This document shows positions 17,096 to 30,012 of a stretch of DNA of 64,000 bases, piece by piece; within the stretch, counting starts at the first letter, position 1; each line of letters starts with the position of its first letter. The notes below the pieces were generated by a model, which saw only the letters and a program-made list of their open reading frames with translations, had not been told where the DNA came from and made no database searches. The position numbers and the translations under genes were made by a program. Source of the stretch: Phytoseiulus persimilis (taxonomy: Eukaryota; Arthropoda; Arachnida; Mesostigmata; Phytoseiidae); the NCBI GenBank assembly GCA_037576195.1, contig CM075101.1, forward strand, positions 17,236,001 to 17,300,000. Direction: 5' to 3'.

Positions 17096-17743
17096 CTGAC
17101 TCGATTATTTCACCCGGCCATTGCTGACGACACAAGCGAGCGGCCGGGTCGAAATTCAGAGGCCTTGTGGTGCCATCGCTGCCAAGTTCAGTCCATCGCC
17201 ATTTGAAGTCGCGCGTCACCGAGAATACCGAGTCGTACGCTCCGTTGAGGACCAGTTGAAGACCTGGGGGGAGAAGTCCGATCGTAGGCCCATTTTCGAG
17301 GCAAGCACGCGCAGGCTCTGACGGCGCGTCACACGGTAATTGAGCGGATGATATCACGACTTCCGCCATCAACAACGGCTCTGGAACTAACCTTCGTCGA
17401 GATAGCACGGATGTAGACACGGCGAAGTACACTGTACCAGGACTACGACGTCGAAGTTCTGTTTGTGCCGCAGAAACTCATCAACAGCTGACACACTGGT
17501 TGCTTCATCCGTCGCGCACCGATCCCCGCGCATGAAAACGTTGACACCTTCACCTCGGGCGATAGCGGCCGTCTGATCGTCGTCGGTAGAAACCCACACT
17601 TCATCAATGAATTTGCAGTGTTGCATCGGCTTCAGCACCCAACTGATCATCGGCCGGCCGGCTATAACTTTACGATTTTTGCATTGTACACCCTTCGATC
17701 CACACCTCGCCAGAACCAGCCCGAGCACTCGTCTATCGCCCAT
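17096..17743 (-). CDS. CMAS: CMP-N-acylneuraminate cytidylyltransferase (CMP-sialic acid synthetase), partial
   Basis: Activates sialic acid with CTP to CMP-sialic acid for sialylation. Two minus-strand exons are visible: 17743-17392 and 17263-17096, joined in phase through a GT-AG intron. Seen: MGDRRVLGLVLARCGSKG (nucleotide-binding loop; the family usually has RGGSKG, so one glycine is cysteine here), KNRKVIAGRPMISWVL, VWVSTDDDQTAAIA, the motif VQCTSPCLHP, then GAYDSVFSVTRDFKWRW and RRQ-type residues as LCRQQWPGEIIESG. These follow family order through roughly the first 170 residues. The second exon ends in a good donor (GTGAGT) but I cannot find the next exon downstream. Either it lies in unrecognised sequence or the gene is truncated; an N sits at 17049. 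Upstream of the ATG the frame stays open with a hydrophobic stretch (WFSSSVSLGLFLG) that could be a signal sequence if an upstream exon supplies a start; arthropod enzymes can be Golgi-located. Confidence 0.85.
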
Positions 17744-20700
17744 TTGAGCTCCAGAGCACCAGCTGGTCTGAGCTTCCGCACGCTGCTGCTGAATGTCCGA
17801 CAACGACTTCAACAAGAGACGCAATTTCGCGCGAAGGCGAAGCGCAGTAGAGGAGCCAAGGATGGCACCGGGTTCAGTCTCGACACTGCCCTCGGCAGGG
17901 TCCTCGTGAACGTCGGTGTCGCGCGCGAACGAGGATTCTACTCCGAGGAACAAGCCCAACGAGACAGAAGATGAGAACCAGCTCCGATCTGAGAGAGACA
18001 CCTCAGCTTGTAATCGTCGCTGAGTGCCGCCAGGAGTGTGTTTCAGGAGGGAGTGTTCAAGCCTAAACGACCGCGAGATGGCGCTTGACTCGTCGCGAAG
18101 GATCGGAAGCCGCTAAAAATTGCTTGCCCGCTCTGTAGTTGACCTGGCCCCTCCGTTTTTAGGAGTTCATCGAATGACTCTCCGGGTTTTTTCCCTCCGC
18201 GGCTGCTAAGACCGAATACGCGAGATCATCAACGCGCGATCGATCTCAATCTACTTGGGTGAAACACGCTTCAGAGAACGCGACCGCATCGATAGGGCTC
18301 ACACTGCTACTGGGCGGACTAAGCGTTGCGTTCGGACACGGACACTCTCCATTTGAGATCAATGAGTCTATATGGCATGAAAATTCCGATGAATCTGACT
18401 CCAGAGCGCACCGGAAGCAATAGTTGGCGATTTCTTTATCAATATATCCGCGCGTGCACTCGTTGCAAGTACGTTCTACCGACTAGCCACCTTATGCAGC
18501 TTGTGGCTGTCGAGCGGGAGCGTTCGGAAGCTAGGGAAGTTCGCCCGCTCGTCCGTGTCTCATGGCGTGCAGTCGTCGCTTCCAGAGAACTGGAGTGTTA
18601 TTTTTCATCTCGGTCACGCACCCAGAATGTCTGCACAGGGAAACTGTTCGCCAATCTTTCCCGAAAGAGCCTCCTGCCGTCGCTAGCTGTATGCAGTCCA
18701 GCGGATATCACCCGTACTCGGGTCTGAACCAAGGCTTTTCTTCGCGAAAAGTTCTTTACGGCCCACCCGGCTTGTCCTCTCCCTTTTTCGCATCGTGATC
18801 CCGCTGAAATAAGTTGGACATGAATCTGATATCTATGCAATGGAGAACTCATCGGATCCGGCAGAGCACAACTTTTATTTACAAGATGATCGGAATTCAA
18901 GAATTTGCTCTACGGTTTCTCTATAGATAACTACAGGTTTCATTTTTTTCGTGGATGTCTTCGCTCGTTCCTCTCACTTTTCACATTCCAGTAGTAATGG
19001 TTCAGCTTGGAGCAATGGACTCGACATTTTTTTTTGTTTGTTTCGTGAGTTTTTCTTCGCAGTCGTTCAACAAGTCGGTCATGGAGACGAACCAATCGAA
19101 GCATGGAGTACTACTCTTTGTTCCTCGCGGGTACTTCGTAACACCTCGGTGAGGATCAGCGCGTTCTCGGATGCACGCAGAAGTCGCCGTCGCAGAAACT
19201 CTTCCCTCCTCGTTTCTCCTGCACGATCGATTGGCGTCCTCTCGATTCCATGCGCCAACAAGACTACGTAAGCATCATCATATCGTTCAGAATAAAAAGT
19301 GCAGTAACTCTAATAGTAGGAGTCCTTGCTCGAACACGGCGTCTTTCACACTATGTATCATCAAACGCTTGTTTGTTTCCCTGGTCGCCTTCACACCGCG
19401 AATAGAATTCCAGAGCCGATGCCATCGGTCCAGTTGCAGCGGATTTCCATCGGGAAAACGCGATCCGCTTCCAGGGAACACTTCGAACTCTGCCCTGACG
19501 CATCTGGAGGCTCGCTTATCGCCATTGAATTTCTTGCATAATGTACTACTCTGTGCCGCTGCTCGTTTGTTGTATCAAGAGTCTTCGTGACGAGAATCCT
19601 CATGAGCTGATTCAGGGATTTTTAGTTTGATGAAAAACGTACGCTCCAGCTTTGTAAACGCTGTTCGTCACTAAATTACAGAAGGCAGCGCTATTCTCTG
19701 AGCCAGCGAGTGGACGTATAAACGAACGAAGATGGAAACATGGGTCGGGAAAGGAAGTTGATACCTTCGACACTTTCCTCGAGACGCGACATCTCGGAAC
19801 ATGATACCCTGATCGAGCTTCAATGAGTCGGAGCCTTCGTAAGACCGACATGGTTTTCATCCGGAAGTTTCAAGTCCGGGAGCACGAGATGAAGAGCCGG
19901 AGATGTTCCTCGAGAACCCGCTCATCTCCAACACCTGGGATCAAGGCGTCGACTCCACGAGTGCGGAACGGTCAGTCGACGCGCCAAAAGTCTGATATAA
20001 GCGAACCGACACGAAATCGGAAGTCTGATCTCGATCCGCTGTTTCTTATCAGAGCTGCCGGGAGGCGTTCTGAATGTTCGCTCGATTCGTCGCTTTCCGC
20101 CTGCCTCCTCGATACTTGAAGCCGTCGGGGGCACAATTTGGCATCGCAAGAGATCAGGCATCAGGGCTCCGTTCCTAGTCCAACTCTGGGAACCTCCAAA
20201 GCGCGAATAGAAAGGGCACTCGTTATCGGGCGTGACTCCAGCGCATGGGCCAATCAGAAGCTGAACGAAGTTCAGCGATCGACAGATCAGAAGTTCAACA
20301 CCAGCACATCGGTTCTCTGGCCTCTGTACGCAGTTCAGCGGAAATTTGGCAGCAGACCGATGCACATCAGTTCTGTACATTGTGGCGGGAGTCTCCAAAT
20401 TGAGAGAAAAAGTTCTCACCCGTATATGTTCGACGCCGGAGTTTTGTGGATCCGCCAGAGCTCAACCTCGTTCACCCACTTGTCCTCTCGCTGATGCCCC
20501 AGAGCACTAGCGATCGCCACAATGATTATCGTATCGAGGTGAAATTATTTTTGTACTCGACACTACGTGTTTGCGCTCTGACTCTATGTCTTCTAGTATG
20601 TCTCCCTTCCAAGTTCTCTCTCTGGCATGTACTCAAACTTCTCGAAACTCGGGACTCTAAAAAAAATCAGCGGTGTCCAAACCGGCTCTGCAACGAAATC

Positions 20701-21569
20701 TTTTCCAGATATAGACGGAATTTCAACTCTCCCTCGTCGCCTTGTAATATTCGGCTTGGATTCGTTTCAAGAATAGATATCTGTTACAATCGACTCCTGC
20801 CGCTGGCCCGAACGAAACTTATTTGACCACAATCCATGGTACCATTGACCTCGTTACCGAAAAGTAAACATCGGGTCTCCTCTCCCCATCAACATCAACT
20901 ATCTCAAACATACTCCTCGTCGTCGTCGTCGTCGTAGCCGCTTCTACTGAGCAGCTGCCGACACTAGCTGCCGACAATGGCTGTCGACAACTGAAGACTG
21001 TCGCTAGCTAGGCGTCGAATCGAATCGATACCGTTGTTTATCTGAGCATCTATGTTACTCACTCACTTGCCTTCTCGCTCAACGGCAGAAATTCACAGCA
21101 TTTCACTCACTAACACGTTTTCATAGTCGCTGGGGTGATGATTCTTGCAACCATTCCTCGGTCTCCCCGAAGCCGGGAGGAGCCGTTCTCCGAACAAAGC
21201 CTCAGACAAGCCCTCCACTCGAGGTTGCTAACTGAGAGGCGGACTCACGCTCGCGCTTTTCCCGCATGATCTTCACTCGTAGACGTCGATCCTACTTTCT
21301 CATTTTTCGTCGTGATCGCTGCTGGCGTGGTGGTTCCAAGTGTGGCTAATTTCATCTGAGCATGCCGCACACACTATGTACAGTGGAGAATGCAGAATGA
21401 ACTCCGGAGTTGCCCCCCTCGGACGTGCATCTTCTGAGACCGCCCAGAAGCGTGAGAATTCAATGACAACTTTCCGGTATCGTGCCAAACGAAGTCTCGC
21501 GCGGAACTATCGAACTGGCCCGAATGGATCACTGGAAAGGTCGAAGCAAAGAGCGCCGCGTGGGCATGG
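17744..21569. other. Intergenic, no recognised gene
   Basis: Open frames on both strands are short, overlapping and without recognisable domains. A CGT trinucleotide run lies at 20917-20936. I see no transposon ends. Confidence 0.45.
20917..20936. repeat. (CGT)n microsatellite
   Basis: Six to seven CGT units in tandem with no gene context. Confidence 0.75.
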
Positions 21570-24217
21570 CTAACAAGTTTGCTGAGTCGCAGCACCCAAT
21601 TGCGGAAAATCCGCTGGCGAAAACGTCGGACCCTCAGAACCCTCGGATCCGTTAGCGTTGGGAGAACTTCGATTGGAGTCGGTGGCGCACTTGGCGTGTC
21701 CCTCGAATATGAGCTGGTGACTCAAAGAATATCGCTCACCGCTCTCGCGAGCGATGCATGTGAGCTGAACGCATGGAGTGGATCCCGAATAACCGACCAC
21801 ACGGGCGAGCACAACGTTAGTGGTCTCATCGGCGTGAGATCTCAGCGCCTCGATGGATTCGATCGACCATTTACCCTCGGGGTCGACGGATTCCATATCG
21901 GCGAGGAGCACTTCGATGGCTTGGAACGGGATGTAGATGAAATCTGAGCGAATCTGCTTGAGTCGACTGGGATGCAGGATCTCGTAACCGCCGTAGTCGA
22001 CGTACTTCACTCGCACCTCCTCGCGACTGATGACGCGCTCGACGGCCATGCGATACCAGCTGAAGCCGTCGTTGATGACGCAGATGGCGTTGGGCCGAAT
22101 CAAGTTCTCAGGAAGCGCAGGCGGCTCCGAGTTCGGCGAGCTGTGCACAGCTCGCATCTTCGACTCCTGCTGCAGGAACATTTCGTAAGTACTATTGTTT
22201 GGCGATTGGAGATAGAGATGGTTGCAGCCGTCCATGGCGGTCACGATGACCACGGTGTCCTGGTCCTCGGGCAGGGTGAGGTAACTAGGAGTGAGAGGAA
22301 CAACTTTTAGAGAAGCCGTCAGAGCCCACCCGACGGCCGGTTCCGCACGGATATGTGCAGGACACCGCCCGCTTCTCTCAAACACGAGCTCAGTCTCCGA
22401 CTAACGGTTCCTTACCTGGGAGGAATCGCTCCCGCCAGTCCTGCGAGGCCCTGCCTGTCCACCGTACTGAGCGTCAAATGCGGATAGAGCTTGAGTGGGA
22501 ACCTGAAATAGAAATCGTGTTGATCGTGGGCCTCCTACCTCCGGTCGGTGACACCCGCCGATGCTAAGGACGGGACCGAGTAACGAGGGGAACTTACTTT
22601 TTTCTGATTTCTGCCATGGCCAGCTTGATGCTCTCCTCGACCTTGCCGACCACGTAAACCTGCTTCAGACTCAAATCGACGGGATGGGGGCGCACTGTGA
22701 CGGTCGCTCCAGTTTTCTCTCTGATCTCCTTCACGTTGCTGCCATGACGCCCGATAAGGCGACCGCACAGATCCGTTGGCAGCTCAAATTCGTGTTTGAA
22801 CTTATAGAGAACCGAGGTCACGGATGATGGGCAGGAATCGCTGCCGGCTGGAGAGAAAGCTGGGTTTCAGATCAGCTCCAAACGGAAATAGGAAAGAAAC
22901 GACATGCACCGATCGGATGAAAAGTTCCTCAGGGTCAGGCGGCTGATTAAACATGAACCCGTAGTTACAACTTACCCTTCGATGAGTCGGCGCTTACGTC
23001 GCTCTTACTGTCGGTGACGACATCACTCTCTGTGCTCTGCCTCCTGGTGTTGTTGTTGTTGCGATCATCGCTGTTCCGACCTCTGGCAGGGACGGAGCTC
23101 AGGTCGAGCTGCTCCTTGTTCGAATGATCCTTATTGCGAACTGCGGCTTTTCGTCTAGAAACTTTCTCCTTGGCCGGGGAGCCGTCTTTCTTGGCGCCAC
23201 TCTTCCTGGCCTCCCGCATGGGAGAAGTTTCTGGAGAAAAGTCCAGCTGCTTCGCGGGTTCCTCGTGCTCCGCAGCCGGGGGCGCACTGACATTCGTCGG
23301 GCACTCGGGGGAGGCGGGAGCAGGTTCGGAGGCTTTCTCGGTCATTTCGTTGGCTGTGGTTTCACAAATGTCCGCCACCACTGCTTCGACTTCTGATGCG
23401 ATAACGTCTGGAACCGTTGCAGCGGGCTCCGTGTCCTGGATGGGGGGTTCTGTCTCCTCGATCGAGAGGACAGAGGTCTCCACAAAGAGGGATGACGAGT
23501 CGATTCCGTTTGTCTGCGAATACACCGCGCTGAACGACTGTGAAAAAGTACCCCGATTTAGTGTCGAGCGCGTAAAGGGTATTTCTAGAAGGGACTGAAG
23601 GTTTGCAGAGCACAAGAAAGCACCTTCACTACAAAAGAAAGACACTGCCGAGCAGAATCGCCAAACGCAAAGAATTGACGTGAGAAGTTCTAGGCTTTCC
23701 GACGAATATCGCATGCGAAACTCAAAGAATGAGGGATGAGAGCAATTATGGGATGATGTTCACAGTCGCAACGGACAGTTTTCAGTAGTACCTCTTCGAT
23801 CAAACCAGATGCCTGTTCAACCAATTGCTCGCTGTTGGACCTATTCTCTAACGAAGGGGTGCCCTTTGGGCTACCGATGCCGGAGTCGAGTCGCAAGTCA
23901 TAATCGCCAGATTCAGGCGCAACTATCGCCGAGATTTGCATGGGCTCTATTTCCTGCTGCTCGAGGCTCTCCGAAGCAACCGACGAACATTCGGAAGGAC
24001 TGCAATCAACTTCTTCACATCTCGCGGATTGTTGCTGTTGCTGCTGCTGCTCCTCTTGCTGCTGTGGTTGCTGCTGTTGTTGTTGTTTCTTCTTCTGCTT
24101 TCTAGTTTTGCTACATGACTGGATACGGAGCACATAGACCACCGCTATAGCGAGGACACACGCTGCTCCCGCAGCGAGTATCAGTTTTTGTGACCTGAGT
24201 GCCGACGCCGACATCAT
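21570..24217 (-). CDS. AKAP1: A-kinase anchor protein 1-like (membrane anchor, KH, Tudor)
   Basis: Predicted mitochondrial outer-membrane scaffold that tethers PKA and RNA. Five minus-strand exons: 24217-23792, 23537-22976, 22847-22598, 22502-22416 and 22284-21570, about 679 residues; phases agree throughout. Residues about 11-30 (LILAAGAACVLAIAVVYVL) form a single N-terminal transmembrane/targeting segment, followed by a lysine/glutamine-rich polyQ tract. Exon 2 is acidic and disordered, with SQ, SP and basic stretches. Exon 3 carries a KH domain (FELPTDLCGRLIGRHGSNV; GxxG loop is GRHG). The last exon carries a Tudor domain with VKYVDYGGYEILHPSRLKQI and IPFQAIEVLLADM, the strongest match to AKAP1. 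Two stretches could bind PKA regulatory subunits as amphipathic helices: SEQLVEQASGLIEE and VIASEVEAVVADICE. The start has two adjacent ATGs (24217, 24214). The gene appears intact. The exon 2 donor position may be off by one base in my count. Confidence 0.92.
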
Positions 24218-25871
24218 CTACTTCTTGCCCAGCTTCTGCAAGAGCAAACCATCTCTGAATTTTCATGTGAGTCACTTCGACTGCAGAGACACGTCGAGGC
24301 AAAACGTGCCTCCCGTACGTATAGAGATTGGAAACGATCACGGCTTGCGTGCCCAACGTCTTCCCGATATTCGTCCGCAATAGACGGACATGGAGGCGGG
24401 TGAATCCACATTTGTGTCTCTCGCTGAGAGAAGCGATGCCAGCTCAAGCCACACCGAACACCTTCAACCGACCATCAGATCGGGGTGTTCAGATCGGGGA
24501 ACTCCACAAAGAGCGACCAAATGATCTCGAAATGATAGTTGAACAATTAGCCGTAGAGAGTCATCCTCCCAACCTGTTTCTCGCAACAGAACACGAGATC
24601 CGAGCCCATATGAAACCGTGGCCGAAACCGAAGGCTGAACCCATCTTCCAAGAAACCTTCCCCGACCATCTCCGGAGTAATTTGAATATGAATCGGATAG
24701 ATCGTGCAAGCTGAACAGCTTGAGCTTCTGAGAAATCGAACGAACCAACCTTGAACTTCCACCACAGAACAATCACTGAACTTGGAGGTGACTGGAATGC
24801 TGAACAAAGTCTCCATGAAGCGGTCATATCTCGGCGGGTCTCACCTCTACAGAACGAAATGGATCGCAAGGGTTCGAAAACTACCGAGAGGCATGGCGCG
24901 TATTGAGCAGTTAACGAACGCACACAGAGTAACGTTCACGGCGGAATGAAAGTTTCTACATTCGTACGCAAGCCCGTCACCACGCTCAGAGCGAACTAGT
25001 TCAATAAGGTTGTTTCTCGTTGCTAGCAGAGGACACAATCGTCGTGGTCGTCAGCATAGAGACCAACCGCTCCGGAAGAACAGCGGCCGCAGCAGTAGAC
25101 CGAACCGCCTCGGCTTAACGGTCGTTTTCTTCGCAATGCACGAAATGAATATACATGGGATGGCAATGGCGATTAAAATGCCCAACGTCTCACTCAAAAA
25201 TCATTGAGAGTTCTTGAACTCAGCAAATGGATGAGACGACACGCAGCGGGAGAATCCGAGTCTCACGCCGCGACCACGCACCAGCGGGATCTGAATGATC
25301 GGGGACACGTAATTGGGTCTTGTACACGCTGCACGTGGGATTGTCGATTCAAGTCCACAAGGACCAAAGCGACAAACCTCCAAGAGCCGGTCGCGGCGAC
25401 GACGGAGTCTGGGGCCATGCGCGCACGAGTAACCTTGAGATCGACACAACTCGAACTATACCAAGTTCTGATCTCCAAAGGGACTAACCGCCGGCATGAA
25501 TCTGCGCCTCGAATTCAGCTTCTCCAAGAATAGCGAGCGCGACCGCCATGAGAGAAACGTGCCGACCGTCTTTCAAACAGCAAGGCAGTCCTACAAGTAG
25601 CCGAATCGACTGTGCCTGGCCACAAAGCCGCGACAAGCCTCGTGTTTTGCCTGTTGGTCCGATGCGGAGCCCGTACGTTAGCTCGCAACGACCGTCCGTC
25701 GTTTGGGTTGCTCGGAAACTCACCACCTTCCTGAAGGCTTTCAACAGCGTACGGCAGCGGTTGGATCAACGCGCACGCTTTACGCGGGATCGTCACTCGC
25801 CGAACGTGAATACACTAGATGAACACGCGCGCTTCTGATGCTGCCTCCCTGGTGCTTGCTTGCTGCTACTG

Positions 25872-25896
25872 TTGTTCTTCTTCTTCTTCCTCTTCC
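25872..25896. repeat. (TTC)n microsatellite
   Basis: A TTC/CTTCC pyrimidine run. Confidence 0.7.
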
Positions 25897-26060
25897 ACAA
25901 CGAACAAGTACTACTACCACGCCACACCAGACACACGCATCTAGCGCCGCCGTGCTGCGAACGCGACACGCTCCTAGGACGCGGTAGAGGGCGCTGTGGA
26001 CGCTTTCGTCGAGCAGACGCGGGAAATTCAAAATGGCTCCACACCACATTGAACGGCACG

Positions 26061-26084
26061 CAGCGGCAGCAGCAGCAGCAGCAG
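26061..26084. repeat. (CAG)n microsatellite
   Basis: Seven to eight CAG units with one CGG interruption, not in a supported coding frame. Confidence 0.75.
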
Positions 26085-27640
26085 TAGAAACAGATGTAAC
26101 AGATTGAATCAGATTGGCGTACTTCTGGACGACTTGCGACTCCGCGAAACTGTGTGGGGAGTTCTAACTGAGACTCACCGTCGATGACTGTTGATAGACG
26201 AGACTAGACTGAAGAATGAATTCCGCGAGCGGGCCCTAGCGAAGGTTCGAAACGCCGCACTCTCAGACCATGTGTTCGCCGGCGCGTTTTCCTCGACGTT
26301 AACTCTCGCGGGATGCACAACGGAGCACTCTTGCTGTCTTATACGACGAAAACTCGGCTTTAGCAATCCAACGGATGGCCAGTTGGGTACAGTGTGGGTC
26401 ACACGTTGCAGCACGCCGTCGTATTGTTCCCGCTGCGGCTTCCGTACGATGGGGATTCTCCTACGGTGTTGTCGTCGTGGATTCTCGTTCCTACTGTTAC
26501 TAGGTGTCGGGAGTTGCCGCTTCGAAAGCTGTCTTACATAGGAGAGAAGCAATCGCCGTCGTCACCGTAGTCTACTGTTGCTCCTTTCTCATCTGGTGGA
26601 CGCTCCACACGCAGCCACTTGGTCGACAGCCAACGATCACACACGACAACAGAGAGACTCGCGCACGGCCTCGTGTTTTCAACGGGTGAGCGGGCTGGCG
26701 AGTGAGTGAGTGCTTGTGGGCATGTTTCTTAGAGTGAGAGGGCTACTTTTTGCTTCTGCTGCTGCTTCTACTCATATTGATGCTGCTGTTCGCAGCAAGC
26801 CGACCACGGGACATCAGTAGACAGACGACAAATGCGCCGGCTGCGGCTACAGGAAATACAGGCACAGACCACAAACGCGCTGTCGATGAGCTTTACTCAA
26901 CGCTCGGAATTCAGTCCGGGAAGGAGTTCGCCGTTGTTTCCATGAGACAGTGACTACCAATTCTAAAATATTCGCGGGTAGTGACGGGCGAGACGCTTCC
27001 TAGCGAGCGATTCGGGAGGAGAATGCAGGACACACGGTCTTGTTTCGCATATTCATGGCTTCTCAGAATCGGGCAACTCAATTCACAAGGTGACCCGCAA
27101 TTTTAACCGGAATAGGGGAAAATTCATAATATAGCGTTACGGATCAGAGATCCCCGATCGGGAAGCGACGAATTCTCACCTGATCGATTGCGAAAAAAGG
27201 AGCGTCTCAGTTGCGCATCTTCGTTGCCCGAGAACAATATAACTCAAGCAACAGCATGGGAGATAAAGTTTCAATATACGTGAAGTTTCCTGCTGGATCT
27301 CGATAATAGAGGGTCCTAGGGCGTGTTTGTCATGTTTCAATAATGTCAGCTCAAGATGCGTAGGTGAATTCAACCGCAGGAACATTTCCTCGGGAATGCG
27401 TGGACATCGGTGAAGTACGTGCGAAGCCCCGCCCTCGTTGCACGATCGGAACGAACAACAAAAATGCGACAGGACCACCACCATATTTATTCTGATAAGA
27501 GAGCTCGCTCCTATAGAAGAGGACTCTTCAGAAGGGTTGAGCAACGGAAGAGCAGCGTCCATTTGTAGCGCACCTATCTAACAGAAGAGCTTGGAAGCCG
27601 CATCACCGATTGGCAAATGAATAGGGAAATCGGCTCTGCG

Positions 27641-29387
27641 ATGAACGGAGAGTCGGATGCCGCGAGGTGCTCAATCACGTTATCGAGTATCGCCTCAAGC
27701 TGCTCAGGATCACACGGTCTATGATACAGTTTTCCTTGGAATCGAATCTCTGGTGTTCAGTAACGCTCTGGAATTCGGAGAGCACCCTTCGGGCGCCTCG
27801 GACAGTTTAGGAGCAGCTTTCGATTGGAGAGCCCGTTCCAAAGGAAGAGCACGCATCGGATGGTTCGGACAATTGGAGAGCATGCTCGCACATTAGGAAG
27901 AATACGATAGGTATATTTTACGTCGAATCGGAGTGACAATGCCCCCGTTAGACAGAGCCTCGCAAGTAGTATCTGGTGATAGTAACCGGTGGCCTCGACG
28001 AGCCCCCTTATATGTTGGCGCGGAGCGCCGCAGTATGAGAAAAAATCCAGATCCACTTAGGGAAGTTTCACTTGGTACATTGAGGAGAATTCATCGAGAG
28101 CCTGGGTCTCTGGTGCCGAATTTCCCTCGTAGATCATTAACAAACGAGGGAGCTACGCGCGGCAGGAAGATGATTCCGTTCAAAGACGTTCGATAGACTG
28201 CCATCAACTTTTTGTAATAGGCTGGTTCCACCCGAATCAATCGCCCGAAGTTGCTTGCGGTCAGCTCATCCCATGTGACTTGGATTCCGTATGCTCATGA
28301 ATCCTCATTTGAGATCAGAACTGGCTTCCATACCCCTCCTCACTTTCATAACACACTCTTCGAAAACTTCGGCGAGAATCTCATCGTCGCCTATTCTCAG
28401 TTCAAGTCATTCCCGAAGTCGAGGTTTCCATCAATGCTGCGTCAGACCGCGTTTGAACCCTGACAGTCAGGTTCCTGACTGATGCGTCCTTTGGAAATGG
28501 CCATCAAACTGCCCTCGGGCGGCCTGGCGAAGAAAACGGTACGAGCATCTTCCTGGAGCTTACGAAGCATCTCCCGTTGTCATCGAACTTGTGAGAAGGC
28601 GATACTTGCCAAATCCCCAACACCTGATAAACCCGGAATTCGAGGTAGGCAGGAATCATGAATATTTCGATGTCAGCGAATGTCACGAGATTCAGTCCTG
28701 TGATCCATCGGCGATGTCAACTTCGTTCAGCTAAACTCTCGAGGAAAAGTACTATGCGGTTTCTCCAACGACACCAGCACGTATTCGACCTATGAAGGAA
28801 AACTCGATAGGTCTCGAAGGAATGGAGTCGATTGCTTGTTCTACGATGTGACTTCGGCCTAAGTTGGATCAATTCTGATCTTAAGCATGACCCCATGCTC
28901 CCATGCGTTTGAGAGGCGAACTTCTCCAGGTTTGTTGGTCATTCTTAGTTCTCTTCCTTCAGTCGCTTCAGAAAATCCTGATTTTTGATACTGAGGATCA
29001 GTTGAAACCCGAAATGCTCTCGCATTGAGTCGTTGTAATGATGTTCGTTGGTTAAGAGTACACCCTTACCCCGATCTCAAGAGGATTTGATTCTATGGAC
29101 CAGCCTTCTCCAAAAACCAATGTACCCTCTAACGCAGCTGTCATATCTGCCAACCCTTCGCCTTCGAGCCAGGTCGTCTGCGGAAAGAAGTTCTGGTGTC
29201 GTGAAGAACTTTTTCTCTCTTCCGTGCCAGAAATTGGGTTTCTTCCCAAGTATGGAGCCGACCCCCGCTGTTCGGTATCGTACCCCCAGGGCTACGGAGC
29301 GAGATCGTAGACTAGTAACCCTAAACCTTGCCCGAGAAGGGCCACAGCGGATCATCGGGCAGCCTTGAGAGATTTGCTTGGGCTACG
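27641..29387. other. No supported gene; one weak retroelement hint
   Basis: On the minus strand near 27980-28010 a frame reads IRGLVEATGYYHQIL, which resembles the conserved motif after the reverse transcriptase of Gypsy elements (LRSFLGLTGYYRRF type). No catalytic motif is visible around it, so I do not call an element. The rest shows nothing recognisable. Confidence 0.25.
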
Positions 29388-30012
29388 TCATTGTACGGCT
29401 TTCAGGCGGCCATGGCTTCCTCTCTCGAGCGTCAGGGGTGCAGCGGGCTCAAGAAGGCTAAGAACCACTGCCGTATAGAATCTGCGAAGCAGTTCGTGGG
29501 ATTGGGTGAGCTTGGGGGTCGGGCGAGCGAGCGGAGCGGCGCGAGCAGACCGACAGCCAGCGCACTCGAAGATTGGGTTGAGGCCTCTGTGGCCAGGTTG
29601 ACGCCATGGCCCATCTGACGGCGAATCCTTGTTGACGCCGCGGCCCAGTTGACGGGTAGCCAACGGTGGCTACGACGGGAGCGGGTGAAAACCCGCCGGG
29701 CAGGAAAGACCAGATTTCGGACGGCGTGAGAGCCGGACAAGGGTGGCGATCGCCAGCCACGATGAGAGCCGAACCCACAGGCGATTCAGCAAGCACGGCC
29801 AACGACGCGGCAATGTACTGCGGCGGGGCAGCGGCGCCAAGAGATAGAATGGGCGTGCATGTGGCAGCCGAGCCGATGACTCGTTTCAGATGCAAACAAC
29901 CCGGCCATGTGCGACTGAGAGTGAACGCAGCTTGGAAGAAAGAGTGAAGATGAGATCGAAAGGCCGCGTAAACAAACAAACATCGGAGTACATGCCAGGG
30001 GTTTGACGGCAC
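29388..30012 (-). mobile_element. Decayed retroelement gag-like fragment, minus strand
   Basis: A minus-strand frame contains GPWRQPGHRGLNPIFECAGC followed by RSARAAP. The plus strand near 33140-33240 has the diverged counterpart GPCRQPGLQGPPGP and FQCAGCRSA (that copy is frame-shifted in part), so two related gag-type zinc-finger segments lie in opposite orientation about 3.6 kb apart. Frames are broken and no polymerase is present. Retroelement origin is inference from the knuckle-like Cys/His pattern and its duplication. Confidence 0.45.

Larger units (their letters stand above)
24218..27640. other. Upstream region of the AKAP1-like gene; no recognised gene
   Basis: The first part probably holds the promoter and 5' UTR of the AKAP1-like gene. 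Short overlapping open frames carry no recognisable domain. Simple repeats occur at 25872-25896 (TTC-rich) and 26061-26084 (CAG), with CTG-rich sequence near 26755-26800. Confidence 0.45.

Noticed and set aside
23936-24118. Leucine-repeat plus-strand frame
   Set aside because: Antisense of the AKAP1 polyglutamine tract.
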